A program made the translations under genes and the position numbers. Below are positions 34,830-47,300 of a stretch of DNA of 60,000 bases, piece by piece. This stretch comes from Takakia lepidozioides (taxonomy: Eukaryota; Streptophyta; Takakiopsida; Takakiales; Takakiaceae). How positions within the stretch are numbered: the first letter of the stretch is position 1; every line of letters begins with the position of its first letter. The stretch lies in contig CM060733.1 in NCBI GenBank assembly GCA_030704615.1, forward strand, positions 32,924,001 through 32,984,000, written 5' to 3'. Below the pieces are notes generated by a model. The model saw only the letters and a list, made by a program, of their open reading frames with translations. It ran no database searches and had not been told where the DNA came from.

Positions 34830-37800
34830 AGATAGGTGAAAAAAAAACTAGAAAGATTCAATAAATGGCAGCAATGGAACTAAGCTTACAGAAATGTGTT
34901 ATCACGGCGATTAGCCATCATACCAAACACGACACACAAGCCTTGTCTAGAATACTAAATAATACAATACCCAACCCTTCCCATATTTGGACCAAGACGA
35001 CCCATACACATGTTTAGGTATACAATTGATACCCTCTCTAAAGCGGAGTACTCAAAAAGACATAACTAAAATAAAACTCCTCTCACAAACATCTGCCTTA
35101 CTGAATTCGCCAGCCACAATGCGCCAAAAATTATTTATTCTCGACACAGTATTCAGAACTTCTATAGAATATCTTTTTCATGCAGCTTCATTCTCTATCC
35201 CGGACATAAATACACTAGATAAAATCATTATACGCCTATCTAAACAAATATGCGGTCTCCCAAATAGCACCCCCAATGCATTAGTGTAGCTACCCAGGAG
35301 CCTCTATGGTATTGGTACTACAACTTTAGCTGAGGCCTACGCCAAAACGTTGGGAACGTAGTTGCAGGAAGCTCTAAACGATGTTGGTAAACTAGGGAAT
35401 ATTTATCAATGACTCCTTAAGCACGTCGCCTCTAAATTTGATGGCTTAGCAAATTTACTGGCTATTAACCCCATTGCATGTACCCACTCCCTAGGACCCT
35501 CTCCATACTCAAACATATGCACATTACGCTGGACACTGCTATGCCCACAATTCAACTTCATCATACATCCCTAGAAAATGCTTGGGACACAAACCCACAA
35601 ATTCATCTCTTCAACCCCGACAATGTACCCCGTAAACAAACCATTCTAAAAAATTTATGCAATTTAATATCACCACAGTCAGACAACTTACAAATGCTAA
35701 TGGCACCAGATTTATTGACCCACATGTTTTTCGACTAAAATACCCCAAACCACCATCGCGCTCCCAGCTTGTTCATTTGCAACACCTCCAAACACTTATA
35801 CTATGCTTTCCCACTCCTGCATGCCTAATACACACATGTCCAAGACAATGTAACTCCTCGCCCCATCATCCATGGGAGCTACTCCCACGATATTCATCAG
35901 CGCAAAACCAAATCCACTATTCTATGGCCCCACATAACCTCAAACACCCCAGCCACAACCACCCCAACCAATTGCTATATCATCGCCACTTACTGTTCAC
36001 TCCACATGACACCCCGTAACACCCGCCCATACACTAAAAGAAATACAAGGCATAACTCAAAAAATATCCTTAGATCAATATGGAGCCACATGTGTCAAAA
36101 CTCTATATAATTGTCAATGAAAGGGAACAACTCCCAAACGTAACACCTAGGAAAACAATGACCACCTTTTTAGCACCCACGGAAACCCCAATCTACACCT
36201 TAATATTCAGATGGTTACTGAACACCACCGACGAACCGACACCCACTACTTGTCGCATATTCATAGCCAACATGCAGATGAACCATAAGCCAGCGATAGA
36301 TGCTTCATCAGCCCGCCAAGTAGTATCCCAAATCTACACATCTCTATAGTTGAATGTAACCCAGATAAAGACATCATGAAGTCTCAGCCCCACATTCATA
36401 CTCACAATAACTTGGCACACATATATGGACCACTAGGGTACTACATTGGTAACATAACACTCCAAAGATTGGAGTGGTTATGGGAAATGTATCATTCCAA
36501 CCCACTCCATCTCACAGACCCGCATACGCCGTCAACATTTGCAGCACACGTCTCCAGACTCATCCAGCGCTACTCACAAGACCTACCACCCAAAACACCC
36601 ACAACAATAAACAAACTTTCACTTGCACACTCCCACTCGACCTTCCCGCGCTCCTTCTACACTTCCGCACCACGGAGCTCCAACTCACTCACTCATACTA
36701 CTCTAACCCTCTCACATGCCCACTGGGTTTATCTACTTACTCGAGCTTACAAGACATTGATCAGTACTTTGGATCCCTGTGAACTGCAAGGTCTCACCAG
36801 TGGCAAGGGCGAGGGTTTGCACACCCCCCTAATGCCGCTTCTGCCAGTGAAGCGCTTCATTGGGCGCGCATTGCTGCACATATGTCACCAGAATCATTTA
36901 CCATCTTATTTATTCCTAATAATACTAACCATACCAACTCTAAACACCCAATACTAAGCGACCCCCCTGGAGTATTCACGTTAGCTATATTTGAACCCCG
37001 CTCAATCATTTATCAACCCCCACCGTTGTGGTGCAATTACATGAAATATCAAGAACCATTACTAATTAAACTAGTATGTATACACCACTCGCACAACCCG
37101 CAAATACCTACTACTTTCTACCATCAACTGGACCAGATTCTAAAACATATTTGATCACACAGCCACGGTCCACCCGCCTACCCAAATACCCCCGAATCAA
37201 TCCGGACAAACTATGGAGACGTGTGACCCCTAGGCCTCTTTGGGCAGCGAGACAAAAAACCTTTGCTCCACCACTCCCAAATTTCACGGAACCCACAACC
37301 TTGAAATTCCCACCACAAAAATGCATATATACTGATGGCTCCTTAAAAGATGCCCAAGCGGGTTATGATATATATTTGGTTGGAACCAACACCAAAATAT
37401 ATAGCCGTCTCCCCGGTCGCCAGAATATCCTGGGAGTGGAACTTATGGCTATACATGATGCTCTGAAGTCCCTCCCCCTACCAACCTACTTCAACATACT
37501 ATTTATTTACAGATAGTTTGGTCTCCCTATACCTTCTCACCAACCAAATTTGCATGCCATCATCACAGATCCACCATCCTGATACTTCACTTATAAAAGG
37601 AATCGTTGATGTTGTATCCTCTTTACCGTTGCAAATCCATATACGTAAAGTTCACACAGGCATAATAGGTAATGACATAGCAGACCATCTTGCTCAACTT
37701 GGTGCTATTCAGCCAATCACCAACCCCTCGACCAGCCCTATCCACCGGTCACACACATACTCGGCTCATATCTACAAGGGCTACACTTGGGCTACATTCC

Positions 37801-38766
37801 CGACCATAGCACCTATACAGAATCTGCACACACACATTCAAGGACCAAACTACTCATACAAGAATCCCGCACCTACAGAATTTCCTACATATCTAAGTGG
37901 ATCTCGTCCCTACATATGCTACATAGTATGTCCAATCATTTTTGGACATCCCCTAGGGTTACTGATGCACAAATCAAACAAACTTTGAAATTTCGGTATG
38001 GTCAATACATGGGCAATCAACGACGGAACTTGTTCTGGCCATTATTATATCGTAATAACCACTGTGTGTTATGTTCATCCCAAAATCCCCAAATAGATAC
38101 ATGGCCACACTTACTTCTCCACTGCAACCACCCCATAGTTCATGGGTTGCGGGTAACTAGACATAACCAAAGGGTTAGACAACTCCACAAAATTCTCACT
38201 TCACATCTGAAATCCAGATGGTTTAACCTCATCAATGCAGGCACGTTCCAAGGTCGCCAACCGGACCACACTATACCCCCATGGTTGCTACCGTGTGTAT
38301 GCTCCCATGGGCACACATGCCTTTGCCTGGCAAAGCTATGCCCAGATATTTTGCTAGTCCAGGGACTTCCTATACTGGCATTGCCACGAACAGAACCGCT
38401 TCCATCTCTCAAATGATACATTTTTTGGAATTCGCAGATCAATCAATTATGTACAAACATGAAAAATATGACCCAATCATACATGCCCTCCGTCAGCGAG
38501 GCTGGAAAACGACACCTCTGACCGTCATCACTGCGGGTGTTAGGGGCGGTGTTTATACCCATAATATCCAAGGTTTGAAAGATAATCTCAACCTACCACC
38601 CCAAATATACTACACCTCTATTATGAGCCTTACATTTCACGGCTATTACATCACTCACATCCCTAATCCTCAATAAATTTAAGATTGAAAGTGGTCAGCT
38701 AGCCACTGTGTGACAAGTTACGGTGCGGAATATAGAGTCCACCCCCATTTATAGAAAAAAAAAAAC
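34830..38766 (+). mobile_element. 5'-truncated LINE: RT end, RNase H, zinc motif and nuclease-like C-terminus
   Basis: The element begins within the RT domain (Ser-Leu-Gln-Lys-Cys, then Cys-Leu-Gly-Ile) and runs in several frames with many breaks. An RNase H domain follows: YTDGS (37330), GVELMAI (37436), a Thr-Asp-Ser-Leu just after 37512, and GNDIADHLAQLG (about 37670). Then comes a Cys-x2-Cys ... His-x4-Cys unit at about 38070-38135, and near the end Pro-Asp-Ile-Leu, Phe-Leu-Glu-Phe, Glu-Lys-Tyr ... and a Gly-Trp ... Gly-Val-Arg-Gly stretch to the stop at 38674-38676. A short 3' UTR ends in a run of 11 A (38755-38765). The last domain resembles a restriction-like endonuclease, as in R2-type and Dualen/RandI LINEs. 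It is inactive. Confidence 0.8.
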
Positions 38767-39231
38767 CATTGATTCTCTTTATCATTATCTCATTACACTG
38801 AGAGCTTGATACTCTGGTAATCTAAAATAGTACGCGGGTAGGGTCTGAAGTACAAATCCCTTTTGAAGAAATTTTAGGAAGCTGAACTATTTTGTGTCTA
38901 TACATGAGGACTATGAGAAAGGAACAAAGATTATATATAGATGTAAATAAGTGGACCTACAAATAATATTTAAAGTTACTCGGAGGATAAATAATCCTCT
39001 AATTTAGTTATTAGTTATTACCCTTATCATGAAAAAACGAGGGTCATTTTCTTTAAAGGGGATGAAACGATGAAACCCGAGTATTTTATTTAAGTGGGGG
39101 AGAAAAAAAACTTTTCTCTCGTTTCTCTCTTTTGCTCTTTCTTCGGATCTCTCCTTGAATGATTTATCTACAATGACTGATACCAGAAACCAGATATTGG
39201 AATTGAAGTCCCCAAACAAAAGGAAATGATC

Positions 39232-42200
39232 TAGGGCTTTTTATGTCTGGAAAATGTCGTCGCTGCTCCCCCCACCTGCAGGCTTCAAATGGATTTCCAC
39301 ACTTCACCCTGCTGACAAAATGACAAGATTCAGATTTCTTCCAACTTGGCCATCAAATTGCGGGGACACTATAGGCCTTATCCATGTTGTTCCATGAATC
39401 TCTCCCTGACTAGCTGGAACATTCGGGGAATAAGGTCTGATCACTCTGCCCCAAAAAGGGCAAGAATCAGACACTGGGCCTCCAATTCATCAATCACTCT
39501 TCCCTTAGAGAGAGAGAAGACTCCGGCCAAGGCCGGCATAACTAAGAGCTACTTCGCCTTGCAGCTACTGCCCCCTTTTGGGGGTGGGATTCTTCCCTTA
39601 TTTTCTTTCAAGAGCATAAGCTAGACGCTGCCAAAATTAACTCTCTAGGTGCTTCTATTTGGCCTTCTCATGTTGCATTTTGGAATCCCACAGTGGTGGA
39701 CACTAGGGGGGGAACGGCGATCTTGGCCTCCCCCACCTTGGGTCCCATTATTTTGGCCAATGACATCTGGGTCCAGGGTCGGGTTCAGTCCATCACCATA
39801 GACCTAGGCCAGTCCATTGGAAAGGTAGGGATTGTCAATGTGTACGCTCCCAACTCTGAGGAGGATAGAGTTCAGCTCTGGTCTGAAAGTGCTGTAGCAG
39901 CCGGACATTCATTACTGGGTGGTTGGAGGTGACTTTAACATGGTTGAATTTGAAGGAGATCGCTCGGGTTCCAATGTCCAAAATATCTCTGTTTGTTGAA
40001 AGGGATGCTTGGGATTCCTTATGTATGGCGATTGGGCTACTTGATGCCTCTCCCCCGCTCGACGGAGAACTAAGGTACACCTGGTCTAACAACAGAGACC
40101 CTCCCAACCTCTCCATGGCCTGTCTAGACCGTTTTTATTGTTCGGCTCACATGCTAAACTAGTGTATCAGATCCCCCATTCATCCCATCCCCCCCCCCCC
40201 CCCCCCGGTTTTGACCACTCCGCAATCCAGCTATTCCTTCACACCCCACGTTCTAGGGTCAAGGGAAGAGGATTCTTCAAACTCAACCCCTCTTTTCTCT
40301 CCGACCCTGAGGCAGTTAAAATTCTTCAAAGGGCTTGGTCCTCTACTGACCTTCCCTTCTCCTCCCCCACGGTCCTCTTTATGTCCAACCTCCAATCTAT
40401 AAGAAGCACTTGCCAGCAACTGTCTAGACAGAAGGCTGAGGAAGCTTCTCGCAAGGAGAAGACACTTACCAAATGCCTGCAAGTCTGCCAGTTTCCGTTG
40501 CAAGAGGGTAAAGGTGACTCTTAGACCCGGCTCTCCTATAGAACAGCCAAAAAGAACCTAGCCCTCCTCCTCTACTCCAGGGAACAATTCATGAAAATTA
40601 AGGCGGGTGTGAACTGGTCACTCAAGGGAGAAAAAATGTCCAAGTACTTTTTTGTTAAGGCAGCACAACGTCGATCCTCCACCTTGATTCCCTCTTTGAA
40701 AGATACCTCTGGTCAGCCTTCATCGGACCCCAAGAAGATGACCAATACTGCAGCTGATTTCTTCAGACATCTTTTTCAGGCAAGTCCACACCCTCCCAAG
40801 GTAGCTGAGGCCAGACAAATCCTCCTGCACAACATCCCCTGCTCGCTAACCACTTTGGATAAGGGGGATGGCAAAACCGTTCACTGTGCAGGAACTGGGT
40901 GACGCAGTGGATGCTTTGGCCTCTATGACGAGCCCAGGTCCGGATGGTCTCCCATTGAACTTTTCAAGGCTCTTTGGCAGACGATGGGGGAGGACTTTCT
41001 CCGCATGGCCGACGATATATTTCAGAAGTAGCTGATGTCTTCCCAGATGTCTGAAGGCCTTATCACCTTGATCTATAAAAATGGTGAGAGAGACAATGTG
41101 GCGAACTACCGCCCCATTATCCTACTCAAATTCTTCATACAAAATAATTGCGGTAGTTCGCCCTTGCCTTGAGGCTGCAACCATTGTTACAAAAAATCAT
41201 CAGGAAAGAGCAGTCTGGTTTCCTCAAAGACCGCATGATTTTGGATAACATTTTGTTGGCACATGAGGCCCTCCATAGAGCTACCTTGAACAATCAGCCT
41301 TTAGCGTTTTTAAGGCTAGACTTTGAAAAAACTTTTGATTCAATTGACTGGACCTTCCTTCTTGCTGCTATAGATAAATCAGGGCTGGGAGGCAATTTCC
41401 GGACGTGGGTTCAGATTCTGCTGTATTCGGCCTCAAGCAAAGTCATGGTGAACGGGGTTATATCTCATTCCTTCCCTATCTCTAGGTCGGTTAGGCAATG
41501 ATGCCCTTTAGCTCCATTTCTTTTCCTCATAGCGGTAGACTCTCTTGGGCATCTTTTTCAAGCAAGACATGATATAGTGGGCCTTCATTTGTCTACCTTC
41601 GTACCTGAAATGATCAAGCTTTCCATGTATGCTGATGATACCACCCTGTTGTTGGATAATTCAAATTGGGACAATATCCAGTGTGCCCTTCAGGCCCTAC
41701 AGATATTTTGTTTAGGCTCGGGGTTGAAGATCAATTGGCGAAAGTCCATGGGTCTGCTCTCGCTGCTGCAGAACCAAACTACATCATCACACTGCGACCC
41801 CTGGGAACAAGACATTGGTCTCAATTGGCTTCCTGAAGGGGAGTCCCACACGCTTCTGGGACATCAGATTGGTCTCAACCTGTCCCAACAAAGCATCTTG
41901 AGTGTGGTTATCGCTAGGTTGAAGAGATCTTTTGCTCACTGGAGCTCAGCCATGCTGTCCATAGCTGGAAGAGCCTTGGTGGCCAACCAAGTACTTCTCG
42001 CCTCCACTTGGTTCTCTGCTGCAGTCTGGGATCCAAGAACCAAGCTCACAAATGAGATCAAAGCTCTTGTCAGGAATTTTATTTGGGGGGCAACCACACA
42101 CTCTCCCGTGAGACGTGCCCTCATCTCATGGGATCAGCTTTGTCAACCTAAGAAGAAGGGAGGGCTTGGGATTATTGATCCTGCAACGCAGATCAAAGTG

Positions 42201-44233
42201 CTTTTGGCCAAATGGATCCCCAAAGCCTCGATTCATCGTCACAGTCCTTGGAGCAAGCTCATTATCTCATGGGTGTGCATCATAGTAAGGAATCTCCTCC
42301 CCACTATGGACTCAATCACTACGATGGGTGGTGGAAGAAAGGAATGTGAATGTGCACATGGAATCGAGACCTTGGCAGTCAATATGGGCAGCTTGGCAAT
42401 CCATAAGAGGTTCCCTTACTCAAAGAATTCCTCTCAATTACGCTGAATGCTCCCACCAGCCGCTCTTTGCAAACTACCTATAACATGGACTCTAGTATGT
42501 TGATTGACCATAACCCAAAATGGGCATTCTGGGAGCATTGTGGGTTTATCCATATGGGCAGCATCTGGGACCAGAACCATTTCTTGGCTGCAGAAGCAGT
42601 CAGCCCTATTCTTGGCCCGAGACGAGCCAGGGCCTGGCCTGTGTTACTTGATGAAGTACCGAAATATATGAAGCCTGCACTGCTTAGAGATGGAGATTCC
42701 TTCATGGTCTCCACCCACCTGGACGGCTTCAACTTTGCATAGAGGTAACACAGTCCCCCTAGTCCTAGCGGTGAGATTGGGCATGCAGCCTCTGGTATAG
42801 CCTTTGAAGTTGACTTTCATGGGACGCTTCAACTCGATGGAATGATGGATCTGCCGAAGAGTTCTCTATTTCCCATTAGGGTGCTTGATTCCAAAGGAAA
42901 TCCAAACCCAAGACCTCCAATGGGTCAAGAAATGACATGGGCTCGGCATTCTATTTTCACGTGGTTTCTTAAATACCCCTTGGCTTCCCTGCAGTTTGAC
43001 TCAGGGGAATGGAGCTGGATGGACTCCCACCACTCACCCTTTTTTGCCTACTCAGTGAAGATGGCCTACTCGCTATTTAAGGCCTCCCCGATCCTTTCTT
43101 CACAAATGGAATTTGAAGTGGAGTCACCTAGTCCGTCTTTCGCAGCAAACCTGGGATAAGGTATGGAAAGATATCTGGAGGAAGCCAAAAGCAGCTAAGA
43201 TCTTAGGCTTTTTGTGGAAGTTGGCACATAGGATCTTGCCAGTCAATGCTGCTACCATCCTCAACAACACCTGCTGCAACTTGTGTTTAACTCTGCCTGA
43301 GTTTGAGGTAAACGACTTTCCTCTCTCTCTAAGTCCTTTGCCATGATCGCCCTTCAGTTCTTTTACGTGTGCTTCATAGGATGTTCCCTGTTAGCTTAAA
43401 CAGTGGCTCCTATTGGAAGCACGTAAGTGCTTCAGTGACATTGCTTTGATCTCCATTGTAGATTTGGGGCACACCTAATCTGCCTCTGTCAAGCAAGTAG
43501 AATGCAGGCAGCCTGCAACAACCTCGGCAGTCAGCTCGTCTTTTTTGTTTGGGCTTACTTCTTCTTCTACTGCCCCTGATTCCACCACCCCGCCCTCGCT
43601 CCCCCTTTTGGAACCATAATCCCACATGCTAGCTCTTACCTTCTAGCCCCCGTCAATCTTCCTCCCTGTCTAGCACCTCATGTAGGGTAAAACACCCTAT
43701 GACCGTTATAGTTCCTATGACCGTTCACCTCATAATTACTTGGGTCAGGCCTGCATGAGCGACCATGGCTGGGCCCAAGACTGCTCATTTTTGCCACTTG
43801 GCAAACAGTTGTTTGATAGAATCCCCAAGAAATATGAGTGGTCATAGGGCTCAAACTTCACACAAGCATTCGGATTGGTTCAACTTTGAAACCCCATAAC
43901 TTTGTGTGGATTTCATGAAATCATGCACTTCCAAATGTGTTGGGATGCCCCAGATGTGGGGCATCTTATCAATTTCTCCGGGGTAAAAACGACAAAAATT
44001 CACCGTCAGATCTTCCGCCATCTTTAGATGAACGGTCATAGGGTGTTCTACCCTAGCAAGTTAGCTTTGGCTCCGGGGGAGTTTTTATTTTTTATTTTTT
44101 AGAGGAAGTCCCCCCCTCAGTTAGCCTTCACGGCCTTCCTAAGGTGGTTATTTTTTCCACCTGTTGTCACATTTCTTTTTAATTAATTTGAGTAAAAGGG
44201 CATCCGTCCCCTTTCTCCTAAAAAAAAAAAAAG
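39232..44233 (+). mobile_element. L1-type LINE with EN, RT, zf-RVT and poly(A), mutated
   Basis: The endonuclease starts near 39396 (SLTSWNIRG) and is broken by stops and frameshifts. RT blocks run from about 40930 (SPGPDG) through SGFLKDRMILDN, LRLDFEKTFDSIDW and the active site MYADDTTLLL (41630). The zf-RVT tail (IWRKPKAAKILGFLWKLAH) is at about 43160-43215. The 3' UTR continues past a nested MITE (43683-44055) to a run of 13 A at 44220-44232. GAAATGATC occurs before the 5' end (39223-39231) and after the A-tract (44252-44260), a candidate target duplication. A run of 18 C lies at 40189-40206. The element ends about 90 bp before the IMPACT start codon. Confidence 0.85.
43683..44055. mobile_element. 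373-bp MITE, 25-bp TIRs, in LINE 3' UTR
   Basis: The left end TAGGGTAAAACACCCTATGA (continuing CCGTT) matches the reverse complement of the right end with one difference in 25. If the outer TA is the target duplication this fits a Tc1/mariner-type MITE. CTATGACCGTT is repeated just inside the left end. An internal hairpin GATGCCCC/TGGGGCATC lies near 43950. There is no coding capacity. Confidence 0.8.
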
Positions 44234-44325
44234 AGAAACAAAAAAAGGGAAGAAATGATCAGGCAACAAAAGATGTGGAGGAACTGCAGAGTGTGGGGGA
44301 TCGGTTGGGTTTGTGGGTGTGCAGC

Positions 44326-47300
44326 ATGGACGCGGTTGCTGTGGAAGGTGAGATTTCTAAGCTATTTCCATGGAGGGAGAGTCTGGGTCCTGTTGAAGGT
44401 GTTGACTTGGGAAATGCTTGGTGGGTTTTGTATTACATGTTTTAACAATTTTCGTCGCTATTGAGAACGGAAGGCCCCACAGGTTATGATGTAGCCTTGC
44501 TCAAAGTAATGGGAATCTCCTCCCTGTGAAGGTGTGGTAGATTATCTGACCCCCTCGAGACAATGTCTCGTCCTACATGAATTTGTGAGAAAATTCAAAG
44601 AAAGAGATAGATAGGTAGAGCGAGAGAGAGCATGTTGCAAGAGTCTGTTGGTAATCGGATACGAGAAATCTGCTTGGTCAACTTTGAAGCAGATACTGAG
44701 ATTGTGCACAGAACCCCATTTTAGATTACTTTTTGTACTCTGCACTTAACTTTTTGTAGTAGAGAATAGGGCGGCTCAAGCTGAGGAGATGGAAGCTCTA
44801 CGTTCCATATATGGAGAAGAATGCAGTATCAATACGACTGACTACGTTTGCAAGGTAAGCCGTTTTTTGGCGGTAAATTCTGAAGGTGCAGACTTCATTG
44901 AGTGAATTCGTGTGCATTAGTATCGTTTGAAATGAGGGGAAAGAAAAGAAAGAAAGGATGGAGCTTTATGACGGATTCTAATTTGGTGCCAGGGGAAGGT
45001 AGAGACGAGACTGTGAGACCGAAATTGAGTGGTGCGTACAATGTGTATGTGAGAGAGAGAGACTAAGAAGAAGAAGAAATATATTACGTCCACAGGTGCT
45101 CAGTGGGCCTCTGGGACACTGTAGAACAACAACAAAACAAATGAACAGAACAGAACAAGAGACCCCAATGTTTACATGTTTTCCTCCATACACTTTGGAA
45201 TGTTCTCACCTCCCTGCCCATATTATCACTGTACCCTATTTCTAATCTCCTGGACTCATGCTTAAAAGTAGCCATGTGATCTTGTAGCATTTACACCATG
45301 CTTCAATGCCCATATCCAGTACATGGAGTAACCTTGCGGGACTTTCTGCAGGTACAAGTTTCTGGGGCAAATGGCAACAGTCAACCAGGGCCAATGCTGC
45401 AATTGTGTGTCTACTTTCCTGAATTGTATCCCTCGATGTCATACCCCATTGTCGAGTTCAATGCCCCCTGGCTTGCGGAGGATGCACGACAAAGATTGTC
45501 AGATTCACTTGTCAAAATCTTCGAGGAAGCTGCAGGGGACGTCATTGTCTTCAAATGGGTCGAATGGCTGAAGGTGCTACTCCCTTTTTGTGAGTTTCAT
45601 GTCATCTGGAGTGTGATTAGCAAAGGGATATTGCAGGAATGCTGGAGTTTGAAAGTCTGGTTCAGTCTGACTGGTTGAGGTATGGTTTTGGTTGCATATC
45701 ATCAGCAGCTTGCATTCATCATGTGCTGGTGCAGGTTGCTCTTGTGATCTTTGCGATAAGACAGAGTAAAATCGTTTCTATGCTTATAAAGCTCCTTTCT
45801 TCTTTCTTGCAGAGAATAAGTTAAGCACAGGTTTTTCTAGCAGGCAAGTTATGGAGGAGTCCTATGTTTCATTCCAAATTGTATGCAGGAACAGATTTGG
45901 TTGTGGGAAGAAGCAGAGCATTGGTGGCAGACTCTGAGGCCTGTAGCTGCATCGTCAGGGCAGCCCATACCAGGTCCATCCTGCAACACCAGCTCTGAAA
46001 TTTGTCTGGAGAGGGTTCTGCAGACATCTATTCTTCTATTACTCTTTAAGACAATGCGTTGTGCTAGGTAGATCCAGGCAATGAGCGCTAGTAATTCATC
46101 CAGCAACCCCTGGGTGGAACAGAAGAATTGAAGAAATTTAGTATGACCATGGGAGGCCAGAGGGCCTATGAAACACAACAGGATGGCCGTCCAGAAGTGT
46201 GAGTGAGAGAAGGAACAAATGAAATGAAATGAAATGGTGCTTTATAACGTCCGCGGAAAGCTCGTAGAGCTTATGGGACAAAATGGAAGAAAACATGAGA
46301 GAGGAACAAATCCAGAAACCACAATTAATGTTCTAGCGATTGTCTAAGGGTGAAGGCTCGTGCAGGTAGGCTGCCAAGCATTTTTGATCCTCATAGTGAA
46401 AGACATCAGTGAGAGTTTGGGTTCCACTGAATAAACAGTGAAATCTCCCACGGATCTCGTAGTATAGAGGGCAGTAGAACAAAGAAAGAAAGAAACTTGA
46501 CATCCACAGAACCCATAGGACAAACAATGATGACAAGAAATAATACATCAAAAGATTCCAATGAGAAGTGGATGTAACTCGGTATCATCATGGTGCGCTG
46601 TGGCCTTGGTTTCAACTGGTTGCTGGGAAGGTTCATGCAGTTGGCAGTAAATTTTGAGACTCGCTGATTTGTGGGTTTGTGCTGTTGGGATGCGCTATAG
46701 TTAGCGATGACGAGGCAACACCGACCTTATCTCAATGCCCAATGTAGGTTGAAAGCTTAATCCCCTCTTTTCTACCTCTTTGTTTGTGTGCTGAGCCAAT
46801 GAACATGCCTTATCCAATTTATTGGACAGGTGGGTTGGTTGGACTGGTTACCTTCTCATCTTAGGGGTTGATTGGCATAAGCAGGCCTGAGGGAAGAGCA
46901 GAAGATGGGAGGACAGAGGGCTCTAGGAGGTTGCTGGATGAGAAGAGCTTACAAGAGCTTGACAGGGTACTTGGCATCGTCCATGGAGCTCCCTTCACTG
47001 AAAAGAAGAGTAAATTCTTTCAAGACTTGTATTCAATGGCTCCCCGCAGGTAGAATAGGAGAGGATTAGTGTTGATCGAGAGTTGGGCTTTGTTGGTTGG
47101 CTCTCCTACATGATGAGAAGCACCATGCTGACACTAAGTGCAAAGTTGTGTCTTTTTCTAATTTTGGTGAAAACTCCCAGAACTGCTCATCAATCTCTCA
47201 TCTTGTCTGTGCGTGGTCCTATTTCTCATAGAAGCCTCTTTGCTTTGTTTAGAATATTTCAGTGTTTGCCTTGGGATTGTGATGGGTCAGGTACTTTTCA

